From contig NZ_FNIF01000012.1 in assembly GCF_900103825.1 (NCBI RefSeq), forward strand, positions 59,340 through 123,339: a DNA stretch of 64,000 nucleotides, written 5' to 3'. The notes beneath the pieces were generated by a model that saw only the letters and a list, made by a program, of their open reading frames with translations, was not told where the DNA came from and searched no databases. Below are positions 27,691 through 36,932 of the stretch, piece after piece. The stretch is from Paenibacillus sp. yr247. GTDB lineage: Bacteria > Bacillota > Bacilli > Paenibacillales > NBRC-103111. The position numbers were made by a program, and so were the translations under genes. Each line of letters starts with the position of its first letter. The stretch's first letter is position 1.

Positions 27691-28560
27691 ATGAAATCTA
27701 CGCGTGGCGAGAAAATCTTTAATATGGTTAATTATCTGGTATTAATGCTTCTAGCGCTATCTTGCTTGTTGCCGTTAATTCATGTATTCGCGATGTCACT
27801 TAGCGGTGCAAGAGCGATCGCTTCTGGTGAAGTGGGGATGTGGCCCATAGATATCACGTTAGATACGTATCGAGAGGTGTTTAAAGGGACCAAGATCGTG
27901 CAATCGTTCTTTAACAGCGTTGTTATTACCAGTGTTGGCATTGTGCTTAGTATGCTGACAACGATTTTGGCCGCATATCCGCTGTCCAAAAACTCCTTTT
28001 ATGCACGTCGATTTTTCACGCTGGCTATGGTGTTCACGATGTTGTTTAACGGTGGCATTATCCCCACTTTCTTAGTGGTTAAAGGTTTGGGGCTCATCGA
28101 TTCCTACGGTGCGCTCTGGCTTCCGGCTTTGGTGAGTACCTACAATATGCTCATTATGCGCACCTATTTCGAGGGGATTCCTGCAGAACTGGAAGAGGCG
28201 GCCAGAATAGATGGCTGCAGTGAATGGCGGCTGTTGGCGCAAATTGTACTTCCGCTTTCGATGCCAGTGTTGGCTACGTTGACGTTGTTTTATGGCGTAT
28301 CCTACTGGAATTACTTCATGAGCGTTCTGCTCTACATCAATTCAACGGATAAGTACAATATGACCGTTCTTGTGCAGCAAATGGTGCAAAATCAGCAGCT
28401 CCTGAATGAGCTCCGTTCGCCGGAAGATACGGTGCAGCTCGTTGCTGAAGGGGTCAAAGCGGCGGCGATTGTGCTCATGATGATTCCCATGCTGGTTGTC
28501 TATCCGTTCGTACAGAAATTCTTTGTCAAAGGTGTCATGCTCGGCGCTGTGAAGGGGTAG
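27691..28560 (+). CDS. ABC transporter permease, LplC/YtcP type
   Basis: The 289-residue protein has about six spans, MLFNGGIIPTFLVVKGLGLI, the EAA loop LEEAARIDGCSEWRLLAQ then IVLPLSMP, and the group C-terminus FVQKFFVKGVMLGAVKG. The ATG follows GGGGGTTAGGGGT. It pairs with the permease at 26767 and the binding protein at 28696. Confidence 0.93.
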   Translation: MKSTRGEKIFNMVNYLVLMLLALSCLLPLIHVFAMSLSGARAIASGEVGMWPIDITLDTYREVFKGTKIVQSFFNSVVITSVGIVLSMLTTILAAYPLSKNSFYARRFFTLAMVFTMLFNGGIIPTFLVVKGLGLIDSYGALWLPALVSTYNMLIMRTYFEGIPAELEEAARIDGCSEWRLLAQIVLPLSMPVLATLTLFYGVSYWNYFMSVLLYINSTDKYNMTVLVQQMVQNQQLLNELRSPEDTVQLVAEGVKAAAIVLMMIPMLVVYPFVQKFFVKGVMLGAVKG

Positions 28561-28695
28561 TTTGTACATGACATTGGGGAGGTGGATCGGAGGCCAGCGA
28601 AATTGTGAAATCGTGAAATCGTAAGAGGTTAGCAAGGGGCTCGTAGGGTAAGGGAAATGTATGATAAGCTTGTTATGAAGAGAGGGGAAAGCAAG

Positions 28696-30378
28696 ATGTC
28701 CAACAAAAAACGAATTGTTCTTTCTGTGGCGGCTACATTGGCAGTTACGGCGCTAGTGGCAGGTTGTGCAAAGGAAACTAAAGAAACAACATCAACATCA
28801 ACATCAAAAGCAACTGAAACACAGAAACCTGCAAAACGTGGTGCGATTACGGCAACCATTTATGACCGTGGTAATATTCCTTCGAGTGAAGGAACCATTG
28901 AAAATAATAAAATCACCAAATGGATTAATGAAGCTGGCCCCATCGATGTGAAGTTCGTTCCTGTGCCACGGTCACAGTCCGAGCAGAAGCTTAATACATT
29001 GTTCGCCAGCGGAGGAGCACCGGATCTTATTTTGGAGTATGCGCCGCAAATTAAGAATCCCTTGATCGACCAAAAGCAGCTGCGTCCGATTGACGATATG
29101 ATTGAGAAATACAGTGTTGAATACAAAGCGCTTCTGCAGAAGTATCCGTCTTTGAAAAAGGCTGGAACTGGGTCTGACGGAAAGCTGTATCAATTCGGCC
29201 GCATCAATGAGACGATTCCGCAACGCGGCTTGTTCATCCGAACGGATTGGTTAAAGAAATTGAACCTTCAGGCGCCGAAGACGACGGAAGAGCTGTATCA
29301 GATTGCGAAAGCGTTTACGGAACAAGATCCAGATGGCAATGGCAAGAAGGATACGTATGGTATTGCCATGTCGTATAATTCAGGAGCTGTTTTGGATGAA
29401 ATGTTTGGTGTGACTTATCCAGGCTTCATTGTCAAAAATAATGAACTGGTCCATGGTTGGGACAATATTATGGCGGTGACGGAGTTTAAGAAGAAGTTAT
29501 ATAGCGAAGGCTTAGTCGACAAAGACTATCTGAATGATAAAAATGGATCCAAAGCGAAGCAAGATTTCTTAAATGGCAAAATCGGGATTTACATGGAACA
29601 GTTCAACGTCCCGATCGTTTTCTATACTGATTTCTACTTGAATTTGAAAAAGAATGTACCTGATGCCGAGATAACGGTCATACCGTATCCGAAAACACCA
29701 GTCGGACAATTCAACTCGATTTTCGTGAATCCGGTTCAAATGACGGCTGTGGTCAATGCCCAAACGAAAGACCCAGAAGCAGTTATGAAATATGTTGATT
29801 TTGCTTCGTCTGAGAAATTTATGAAGACGATGTATTATGGATTTGATGGTGTGCACAGCAAACAAGAAGCGAATAAATGTCCGCAAATTACGGACATGGA
29901 CAAATGGAAAACCGAATTCAATTACGGTGCAGGCGATTTCGCGATGTTGGCATCTCCGACGTTGTCAGGTAAATGTTATTTTGGGACAGAGAAACTAGAT
30001 GCGAATGATGCGGCTCAAAATCAAGTGAAGAAGATGTTCGAGCTGAACTCGACCTTCGTCAATTTCGATTTGCCAGTAGCAGGGCCGACGCATGCGGAGC
30101 AAATGCCGCAGTTGCCGAAGGATCTGCAGCTTATTCTAACGAACACAACCAAACAGGTCGGTGTCGGTGAAGGCGATATTTGGGTGAAAGCAATTCTTAC
30201 AGCTAACTACACCCCTGAACAAGCGAAGCAAGATGCGATTGCTGCTTGGGAAAAAGCAGGCGGGAAACAAGTTGACGACTGGTATAAGAATTTCTACGAG
30301 AAAGATCGAGATAAGATTATTCTGACAAAGGATATCTATGATATTTTCAAACAACAGCGTGCCCTTCAAGGTAAATAG
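28696..30378 (+). CDS. ABC transporter substrate-binding lipoprotein (LipO-like)
   Basis: The 560-residue protein has a signal peptide and lipobox LVAGC (cysteine near residue 25) followed by a threonine/serine/lysine linker. The mature part has FGRINETIPQRGLFIRTDWL, a DPDGNGKKDTYGIAM loop and FLNGKIGIYMEQFNVP. I chose ATG 28696 because GAGGGGAAAGCAAG precedes it; an ATG at 28657 would bury the signal peptide. It binds the oligosaccharide for the permeases just upstream. Confidence 0.92.
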   Translation: MSNKKRIVLSVAATLAVTALVAGCAKETKETTSTSTSKATETQKPAKRGAITATIYDRGNIPSSEGTIENNKITKWINEAGPIDVKFVPVPRSQSEQKLNTLFASGGAPDLILEYAPQIKNPLIDQKQLRPIDDMIEKYSVEYKALLQKYPSLKKAGTGSDGKLYQFGRINETIPQRGLFIRTDWLKKLNLQAPKTTEELYQIAKAFTEQDPDGNGKKDTYGIAMSYNSGAVLDEMFGVTYPGFIVKNNELVHGWDNIMAVTEFKKKLYSEGLVDKDYLNDKNGSKAKQDFLNGKIGIYMEQFNVPIVFYTDFYLNLKKNVPDAEITVIPYPKTPVGQFNSIFVNPVQMTAVVNAQTKDPEAVMKYVDFASSEKFMKTMYYGFDGVHSKQEANKCPQITDMDKWKTEFNYGAGDFAMLASPTLSGKCYFGTEKLDANDAAQNQVKKMFELNSTFVNFDLPVAGPTHAEQMPQLPKDLQLILTNTTKQVGVGEGDIWVKAILTANYTPEQAKQDAIAAWEKAGGKQVDDWYKNFYEKDRDKIILTKDIYDIFKQQRALQGK

Positions 30379-30418
30379 GTAGTCAAAAGTCCAATGCCTA
30401 GGGAGGAATGAAAAATTG

Positions 30419-33400
30419 ATGTACGGTAAATCATTGCGCACATTCATGTGCTTGGTACTTGTGTTCGCGATATATCTCACGGGTGTCCCCTTCGCTTCAC
30501 AAGGGGGAATTCCGACTGCACTTGCAGCCAATTCGTTGGTGACTAGAAGCGGGAATGTATGGACAATTGAAAATGATGTCATGAGGTCTGTTGTTTCTTT
30601 TGCTAGTGGTAGTATTCAAATGACGAGCTTCTACAATAAAGCGGCTGGCAAGGAATATTTGACGGGCACTGGAAGTCAGTATTTATTCTATTATAAATAC
30701 GACGGAAGTGACCTCTACGCGAATGACGGCGGATGGACGCTTGGTACAGCAACGGTCACCGATATCACCAAGTTTGGGACGAATTGGGGGGAGTTGCTTA
30801 CGATTCCGGTAACCCGAAGCACACCACAGAACGTCACCATTTATTTGAATTTTGAGATCTACAATGGGAATGCCGGCATCAAATACAGCAATTCAATCCA
30901 AAACAATGCCGGCTTCAATAAAACAATTACCGATTCGGATCTGCTTGTGCTTAACTTGCCGAATGATCCCCACACGTTGCACTATGTTCCTAATATGGCA
31001 TGGTTCAGCACGACGGGAGCATTGGCTCCGAATGCGGGTCGCAATGCCATCACCGTCTACAATACAGGTGATGGCTGGGGCTTGCAGCCTGAAATGAACT
31101 GGAAAACCGAAGGAGCACCGAACAGGCTGCCTTTTGCCAGTATTAATGCTTGGAGTGGAATCTCCAATGTCAAGCTGTCCACGAATAGTGAAGCCTTGCA
31201 ATTAGTCCTTTTCCCGAATGAGAAATTTGAATACATTTCTGTTAATATGATCGTGTTCAAGGGAGATATCCTTGATGGGAAGATGGCGGTCGAAGAGCAC
31301 TTTAGAAAAAGATTTAAATATCATGATGCGACCTCCTTGTTCACGACAAATGATTGGGATTATATCGCGAGCCGTTCGGATGCCTTCTTCCGTAATACGG
31401 TAGTACCTAAAGCGGCACAAGCTGGATTGGACATGGTCATGGTCGATGATCTCTGGAATACAACTAGAGATACGACGACGGCAGCAAGCAGTTTTACAAC
31501 TAATTTGGCATCTCTAACCGATTTTATTGCTTCACAGGGCTTAAAATTCGGGTTATGGTTCAGCATGACGGGGGATAACCATGATCTTGGCAGGGATTTG
31601 GCAGATCCTGCAAATATTGAATTTAAACGCAGTCAGGTTGAGGATATCATGATTCCGCAATACCATCTATCCCATCAGATGATTGATTTGACGGAATTCT
31701 GGCCAAATACAGCAGCGACTTCTACGTCGCATCCAAATGATAGTGTATATCGTAAAAATGTTTTGGTCAGAGACTACATGAACGATCTTGTATCCAGACA
31801 TCCCGATTTCATTGGGAAGCTGACCAGTGAAGTCGATATTTACCCGACACAAGGCGACCGTAATAATGGCTTACTTCACATTTCGGATAACGGCTTCATA
31901 TCTGCCAATGGCGGTGTGGGTACCAGTATGAAGATAGGAATGGACAGTTTTGGCTACCTGCCAATGAATTCTGTGTATTACGGTGGTAATCCGTCAGGAA
32001 AAATGGAAGATTACTATTCCTATATGCTCGCTAGGGTCATCAAATTCAATACCGATCCGACCAGTTGGTCGACAGCAGGGATCAATTCCTTACGGAAATT
32101 CAATGATTGGCGCAAAAGTCCAAGAATTAAGGCATTAACCGACCAAACGACAAGACCTTTGTATGCGGGACCGGACTTCGATACATCTGGCTCTTATGCC
32201 TGGATGTATACAACGGAGGATAAAACGCAAGCGCTTGTTATTGCAACAGCAGCGAATACCGGTGGTGCAACAGACGTAACGCTCAATTTGCGTTGGTTGG
32301 ATAGCAACAAAACGTATCTGGTCGAGGATATCACGATGGATGACAGCGGGAATAGCTCTTATGCGTACAAGGGGAAATTTACGGGTGCGGAATTAATAGC
32401 TACGGGTCTTCCTGTGAATCTCGCTGAAAATACGTCCAAAGGCAAGGCTTTCTGGCTGCAGGAGGACAATGCGTCATCTAATATGCAAGTTCTCTATGCG
32501 GATGAGAAGATTACCTCCTTTACACAAAGCGCAGGTCCGTCAAGCTTGACGGTGACTGTGAACGGGACAGCGAATGCTACAGGGACAGTCATTGTATTTG
32601 ATCGTAACGCTAATAAAACGATTATCAGCAATGTGAGTATTGGTGCGGGTGGAACAGGCAGTGTAACGATTAGCTCCGGCACCAAATATGAAGCAGAAAG
32701 TCTTGTCACGCTTGTCTCTACCGGTGACTCGACAGCGAACGGTACGGATGCGGCTGCCAGCAATGGCTCATTGAATTATGGCAATTTCACCGGTGTAGGG
32801 GATTGGATTCAATATACGGTGAATGTACCAAGCCCGGGCACGTATCGCGTGAAGACACAAGTGAAGAAGCATCCAAGCCGAGGCATTGGTCAGTTGTACA
32901 TCGATGGAACTGCACAGGGTTCTCCCATCGATGAGTATCGAAGTGCACAGGGGTACGTGGAAGTGGATCTTGGAAATGTCACCTTCAATACGGCTGGGAA
33001 CAAGATGTTTAAATTCCAGGTGACGGGTCAAAATAGCAGTAGCAGCGGCTATGGACTAGCAACGGATTACATCAGATTAACGTATCAGTCACCAGATATT
33101 CTGCTCCCGCCCGCTATCGCTGAAGCCGTTAAATACGAAGCGGAGAACTTGACGACAACCGTTTCTTCTGGCGTGACATCTGCGACATCGGCAGACACGG
33201 CTGCCAGCAATGGATCTTTGAGCTATGGAAATGCAACTGCGGTTGGCAACTGGATTCAGTACACGGTGAACGTACCTTCTTCTGGTACGTATCGTGTCAG
33301 AGCGCAGGTCAAGATGCATCCGAGTCGGGGTATAGCGCAGCTATACATTGACGGGGCAGCGCAGGGAGCGCCGATCGATGAATATCAAAGCGCGCAGGCG

Positions 33401-33952
33401 TATGTGGTTGTTGATTTAGGCGATATCAGCTTTGATTCACCGGGGAACAAACAATTCAAATTCCAAGTGACTGGAAAAAATGCAAGCAGCGCTTCCTACA
33501 CCTTGGCAACGGATTATATTTCACTGACGAAACAGCCATTGATTTTGGAGAATGAGAGTTTAACTACGGCAGTTTCTACTGGCGCCACTTTTGTGAATTC
33601 CGCGGATAGTGCTGCAAGCAACGGAAACGTAAATTTCGCCAATTTGAATGGTGTAGGTGATTGGGTACAGTACACAGTGAATGTACCGACAGCTGGTACC
33701 TACGCAATCAGTGCCAGAGTCAAGAAGCACCCAGACCGTGGAACGGAACAACTGCTTATTGACGGTGTGATCCAAGGAAGCCCAATAGATCAGCATGACG
33801 CTACGACAGGATACACGATTGTGGGCTTGGGGGAAAAGACCTTCACAACGGCTGGGAGCAAGCAATTTACATTCCAGATCGTGGGTAAGGACCCTGAAAG
33901 CGCGAGCTTTACTTTGGCTCACGACAATATCATCCTTACGAGGGTTGATTAG
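30419..33952 (+). CDS. Secreted alpha-galactosidase-like glycoside hydrolase with three C-terminal carbohydrate-binding repeats
   Basis: The 1177-residue protein begins with a signal peptide (ending near ALAANS). Residues about 40-330 form a beta-sandwich of the type found in GH36-like enzymes. Residues about 330-640 form a (beta/alpha)8 barrel with AGLDMVMVDDLWN, SQGLKFGLWFSM, HQMIDLTEFWPN (candidate nucleophile Asp) and LLHISDNGFIS (candidate acid/base Asp). The active-site assignment is inference. A linker domain follows, then three tandem CBM6-like repeats (about 757-890, 903-1037 and 1040-1177), each with an E-x-E/N-x-L start, GDWIQYTVNVP-like core and TLATDYI-like end. The start is ATG 30419 or the adjoining TTG 30416 after GGGAGGAATG. 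It would free sugar from polysaccharide outside the cell, and the importer upstream takes up the product. Confidence 0.8.
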   Translation: MYGKSLRTFMCLVLVFAIYLTGVPFASQGGIPTALAANSLVTRSGNVWTIENDVMRSVVSFASGSIQMTSFYNKAAGKEYLTGTGSQYLFYYKYDGSDLYANDGGWTLGTATVTDITKFGTNWGELLTIPVTRSTPQNVTIYLNFEIYNGNAGIKYSNSIQNNAGFNKTITDSDLLVLNLPNDPHTLHYVPNMAWFSTTGALAPNAGRNAITVYNTGDGWGLQPEMNWKTEGAPNRLPFASINAWSGISNVKLSTNSEALQLVLFPNEKFEYISVNMIVFKGDILDGKMAVEEHFRKRFKYHDATSLFTTNDWDYIASRSDAFFRNTVVPKAAQAGLDMVMVDDLWNTTRDTTTAASSFTTNLASLTDFIASQGLKFGLWFSMTGDNHDLGRDLADPANIEFKRSQVEDIMIPQYHLSHQMIDLTEFWPNTAATSTSHPNDSVYRKNVLVRDYMNDLVSRHPDFIGKLTSEVDIYPTQGDRNNGLLHISDNGFISANGGVGTSMKIGMDSFGYLPMNSVYYGGNPSGKMEDYYSYMLARVIKFNTDPTSWSTAGINSLRKFNDWRKSPRIKALTDQTTRPLYAGPDFDTSGSYAWMYTTEDKTQALVIATAANTGGATDVTLNLRWLDSNKTYLVEDITMDDSGNSSYAYKGKFTGAELIATGLPVNLAENTSKGKAFWLQEDNASSNMQVLYADEKITSFTQSAGPSSLTVTVNGTANATGTVIVFDRNANKTIISNVSIGAGGTGSVTISSGTKYEAESLVTLVSTGDSTANGTDAAASNGSLNYGNFTGVGDWIQYTVNVPSPGTYRVKTQVKKHPSRGIGQLYIDGTAQGSPIDEYRSAQGYVEVDLGNVTFNTAGNKMFKFQVTGQNSSSSGYGLATDYIRLTYQSPDILLPPAIAEAVKYEAENLTTTVSSGVTSATSADTAASNGSLSYGNATAVGNWIQYTVNVPSSGTYRVRAQVKMHPSRGIAQLYIDGAAQGAPIDEYQSAQAYVVVDLGDISFDSPGNKQFKFQVTGKNASSASYTLATDYISLTKQPLILENESLTTAVSTGATFVNSADSAASNGNVNFANLNGVGDWVQYTVNVPTAGTYAISARVKKHPDRGTEQLLIDGVIQGSPIDQHDATTGYTIVGLGEKTFTTAGSKQFTFQIVGKDPESASFTLAHDNIILTRVD
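32685..33949 (+). repeat. Three tandem repeats encoding carbohydrate-binding modules
   Basis: Three units of about 400-420 bases share the protein pattern S-T-G, A-A-S-N-G, W-I/V-Q-Y-T-V-N-V-P, K-x-H-P-x-R-G, Q-L-x-I-D-G, G-x-P-I-D and T/G-L-A-T/H-D. The first two are closest to each other; the third is more diverged (NVNFANLNGVGDWVQYT). They probably arose by duplication. Confidence 0.8.
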
Positions 33953-33982
33953 CAAGAGGTAAGATGAGCCTAAGAAATAACT

Positions 33983-34021
33983 ACCTTCAATTCAATGTTA
34001 TCGTTGAATTGGAGGTTTTTT
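33983..34021 (+). terminator. Rho-independent terminator
   Basis: ACCTTCAATTCAA pairs with TTGAATTGGAGGT over an eight-base loop, followed by TTTTTTG. It closes the module 3 transcript about 30 bases after the glycosidase gene. Confidence 0.9.
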
Positions 34022-34102
34022 GTACAAAAATAAGGATTATATGTTTTACACGATAAGTCCGCTATATTTCTTGATAAACGCACTCGTCCGATTTGGACGG
34101 CG

Positions 34103-34357
34103 TAGCCTATTTCTTATGATGAATTTAGGGTCATTCTGCTAGGGATTGGAATTTTTACCTTAATTTCTATTGTCTATATTAAGTACGTAATTTACCCTAA
34201 TAATTATCTTCTGATTTTTTTATCTTTTCCTACATTTTTGTGGGGATCTCAAATGGTACAAGAGTTAAAATATCATTATCATAAATATTCGACAATAGTT
34301 ACAATTACTGGATTTAGAGCGAGTCTACTTATTATTCTCGTAGAATATAACAGGTAG
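34103..34357 (+). pseudogene. Fragment of a small membrane protein gene
   Basis: An open stretch without a start codon encodes ISYDEFRVILLGIGIFTLIS, VIYPNNYLLIFLSFPTFLWG and TITGFRASLLIILVEYNR, with two or three hydrophobic segments and a normal stop. There is no ATG, GTG or TTG with a ribosome-binding site at its head. It appears to be the 3' end of a truncated gene. I do not recognise the family. Confidence 0.35.
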
Positions 34358-34386
34358 TAATCGTTGTATATCTTTGGAGGTGCTTT

Positions 34387-34833
34387 ATGGAGAAGCGTCA
34401 ATTTGAACGTACTAAAGATGCCGCAGGCTTCGTGTTATTTGATGAGTTTGGCAGGGTGCTATTGGTTCATCAAACATATGGTGAAAAGAAATGGCATATC
34501 CCAGGTGGAGTTCAGGAAGATGGGGAATCTGCTTGGGAAACTGCAATTCGAGAAGCCAAAGAGGAAATCAACATTGATATTGACCCTTCTCAATGCTCCT
34601 TAAGTGGAATGTATTTTTTACAACACCGTAATGCTTATGTTTTTATTTTCAAGGCATCAGGTTGGTCAGGCACTGCTACACCAGATGGTAAAGAAATTGA
34701 TGAAATCAGATATTTCTATATTAATGATTTACCGTCCCCAATGGAAAATTTCACAATTGAAAGAATCAAAGATGCAGTAGAACCTAACGTGGTTTTTAAA
34801 AATCATTATATAAAGGACTTTAAAATCGTTTGA
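34387..34833 (+). CDS. Nudix hydrolase
   Basis: The 148-residue cytoplasmic protein has the complete Nudix box G-x5-E-x7-R-E-x2-E-E-x-N (GGVQEDGESAWETAIREAKE followed by EINI), which binds the metal and the pyrophosphate of nucleoside diphosphate-X substrates. The length is typical for a single-domain member. The ATG follows TGGAGGTGCTTT. The substrate cannot be predicted. It stands alone between two debris stretches. Confidence 0.92.
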   Translation: MEKRQFERTKDAAGFVLFDEFGRVLLVHQTYGEKKWHIPGGVQEDGESAWETAIREAKEEINIDIDPSQCSLSGMYFLQHRNAYVFIFKASGWSGTATPDGKEIDEIRYFYINDLPSPMENFTIERIKDAVEPNVVFKNHYIKDFKIV

Positions 34834-34854
34834 AATACGAAGGTATTACGCTAG

Positions 34855-34969
34855 GGCGGCGAGGAGCGGACGCAGCGGGAGATTGCGAAGGAGCTGGGGA
34901 TTAGCCGCAGCTATGGAGAAGCGGGCGCTTATGAAGCTTTATCATGAGTTTTATAAGGAGAAGCGGTAG
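34855..34969 (+). pseudogene. sigK: C-terminal fragment of a sigma factor K-like gene (sigK)
   Basis: GGEERTQREIAKELGISRSY is followed, after an 11-base deletion that removes the VSRI codons, by MEKRALMKLYHEFYKEKR and a TAG at 34967-34969. This is region 4.2 and the natural end of sigma-K. Everything upstream of region 4.2 is absent. It is not the missing end of the fragment at 14950-15345, because both contain the same helix-turn-helix segment and then use different synonymous codons. Confidence 0.75.
34861..34902 (+). repeat. 42-base direct repeat, copy 2 (inside second sigK fragment)
   Basis: Identical to 15279-15320. The two copies are about 19.6 kb apart in the same orientation and bracket ABC modules 2 and 3. 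Confidence 0.85.
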
Positions 34970-35090
34970 GGGAACTTGGAGAATATAAGTTGTGGTGTAG
35001 TCCCTTTTGTATACTTGAAAATCCATACGGATCAATGGTTTCAATTAATTATGAAATATTTCACTCTCTTTCAGAATGAGGGGGCTCACG

Positions 35091-36932
35091 ATGTTCAAAC
35101 TTCAGCAAATATCCCTCCAAAAGAAGCTCCTAATCATGATGCTGTTTTTATATTTTCCGCTTCCGGTTATTGGGTGGATATGGTACGAAAAAACATACTA
35201 CGCGATTGAAAGCAACGCCATCGATTCCAGCATTGAAATGATTAATCAAGTAAACGCGCATTTGGAAACTTATTTCTCTGAGGTTGAACGGACAATGCTT
35301 CCAATTCTCGCAAGCGATGACACCGCGACCTTTCTTAATCACCTAAATGACGATCCGATTGATCCGATCACTCGATATGAGCTTTCGTATCGCATCGAAA
35401 AAGAATTATTGTCTAAAATCATGCTGAATCGTTCGGACATCTACGGGATCTCTCTTATTTCAGATCGGATCAAAGCCACTTCGAGCTCTAGTTTTATGTT
35501 GGCGGAGGAACGCTACCCCTCTTATTTAAAGCGGATTAAATATTCGGACCGTTTTACGATCATGGGGTTGGAGACAACGCCCAGCTCGCAAGTCATCGGA
35601 ATGGCAATGAGATTTTCGCCACCACAAAGCGGATTGAAGCAAGGCATGCTTATCGTCGACCTAAAGAGAGACGAGATGGTGCGGATCATCCAGAACGTGC
35701 ACGTTGGCAAGACGGGATTCATTTGGCTCGCCGATTCCGCTAACCAAGTCATTTATCACCCGCAGACGGACACGCCTTCGACTATGGTTCCCGAAGATTA
35801 TTTGAAGGGAATGGGCCGGAAACAAAGCGGTACCTTCATGATAAATACGCCCCAAGGGAAGAAGTTGGTCGTGTTTATCCGCTCCGACAGAAACGACTTG
35901 ACTCTCTTCTCGGAAGTGCTGCTTTCCGAGCTTAACCAGAAGATCGTAACGGTCAGTCGGATATCGGTCGCAATCCTGGTCTTTCTCTTCTTGCTGTCGA
36001 TGCTCGCTGCGAGTGGAGTTGTTTATTCGCTTACCAAATCCCTCGTTAAGCTGCTCAAGCTGATGAAGAGAGCTGAGTTGGGCGATTTTACTATTCGGGC
36101 GCCGTCTGGCAGGGGGCGAGAAATCGATAGCTTATTCCGGGGGTTTAACAAAATGGTCGAGGAAATCAAGCGGTTGATCGAAATTGTGCACGTTGCAGAA
36201 CTTCGCGAGAAAGAGCTTGAGGTGAAGAAGAAGGAGTCTCTGCTCCATGCGATGCAAGCCCAAATCAATCCGCACTTCTTGTACAATACGCTGGAATTTA
36301 TCAATTCCAATGCGATTATAGAGGGCAACGAGAAAATCAGCAACATGATCGTCTCATTGGGGGATATGTTCCGATATAATGTTCAAAGCCCAAACGGGCC
36401 CGTATTTTTATCCGACGAGATCCGACATATCGAGTCTTATCTGGCTATTCAATCGGAGCGGCATTCGTCATTAGCTTATGAGATAGAGGTAGATCGAACC
36501 GTCGCTGCCGGTATTCCCGCTGTTCGGTCGACATTGCAGCCGATCATCGAAAATTGTTTTAAGCATGGTTATGAGAAACACAAATTACGGCCAGGGTATA
36601 TTAGCATACGAGATAGCGTCAAGGACGACAATCGCTACATATTGGAAATTACCGATACCGGCAAAGGGATGTCTCTTGAGACGATGGAGTTTTACAATAA
36701 AGCTTTCTCGCATGGCAGTCCGGAGGATCTGAGGGACAATCGGCAGGATGAGAGCCGACGTTCCATTGGTTTGTTTAACGTTCATACGCGTATAAGGATG
36801 TTATTTGGGGAGCCCTACGGCTTATTCATTTCCGTTTCGAATGAAACGGGAACGACCATCCAATTGTCATTGCCGATTCGCTCGGAATCGCGGAAGGAGA
36901 ACTATAATGAGCTATCGGATTTTGTTAGTTGA
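35091..36932 (+). CDS. YesM-type sensor histidine kinase
   Basis: The 613-residue protein has spans at about residues 13-33 (KKLLIMMLFLYFPLPVIGWI) and 285-310 (VAILVFLFLLSMLAASGVVY), a dCache-like sensor region between them (IWLADSANQVIYHPQTDTPS), HAMP, and a His_kinase domain with the phosphoacceptor in AQINPHFLYNTLEFI. ATP-binding boxes are IIENCFKHGYEKH, DTGKGMS and SIGLFNVHTR. The ATG at 35091 follows GAGGGGGCTCACG; an ATG at 35076 overlaps the ribosome-binding site. The 3' end overlaps the regulator by 26 bases. Confidence 0.92.
   Translation: MFKLQQISLQKKLLIMMLFLYFPLPVIGWIWYEKTYYAIESNAIDSSIEMINQVNAHLETYFSEVERTMLPILASDDTATFLNHLNDDPIDPITRYELSYRIEKELLSKIMLNRSDIYGISLISDRIKATSSSSFMLAEERYPSYLKRIKYSDRFTIMGLETTPSSQVIGMAMRFSPPQSGLKQGMLIVDLKRDEMVRIIQNVHVGKTGFIWLADSANQVIYHPQTDTPSTMVPEDYLKGMGRKQSGTFMINTPQGKKLVVFIRSDRNDLTLFSEVLLSELNQKIVTVSRISVAILVFLFLLSMLAASGVVYSLTKSLVKLLKLMKRAELGDFTIRAPSGRGREIDSLFRGFNKMVEEIKRLIEIVHVAELREKELEVKKKESLLHAMQAQINPHFLYNTLEFINSNAIIEGNEKISNMIVSLGDMFRYNVQSPNGPVFLSDEIRHIESYLAIQSERHSSLAYEIEVDRTVAAGIPAVRSTLQPIIENCFKHGYEKHKLRPGYISIRDSVKDDNRYILEITDTGKGMSLETMEFYNKAFSHGSPEDLRDNRQDESRRSIGLFNVHTRIRMLFGEPYGLFISVSNETGTTIQLSLPIRSESRKENYNELSDFVS

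Noticed and set aside
32685..33949. Possible CRISPR or satellite array
   Set aside because: The repeats are about 400 bases long, diverged and in frame; they encode protein modules.
15279..34902. Idea of a sigK gene interrupted by a skin-like element excised at sporulation
   Set aside because: Both fragments contain the same region 4.2 and then use different codons, frames are broken by deletions, and no recombinase gene lies between them.
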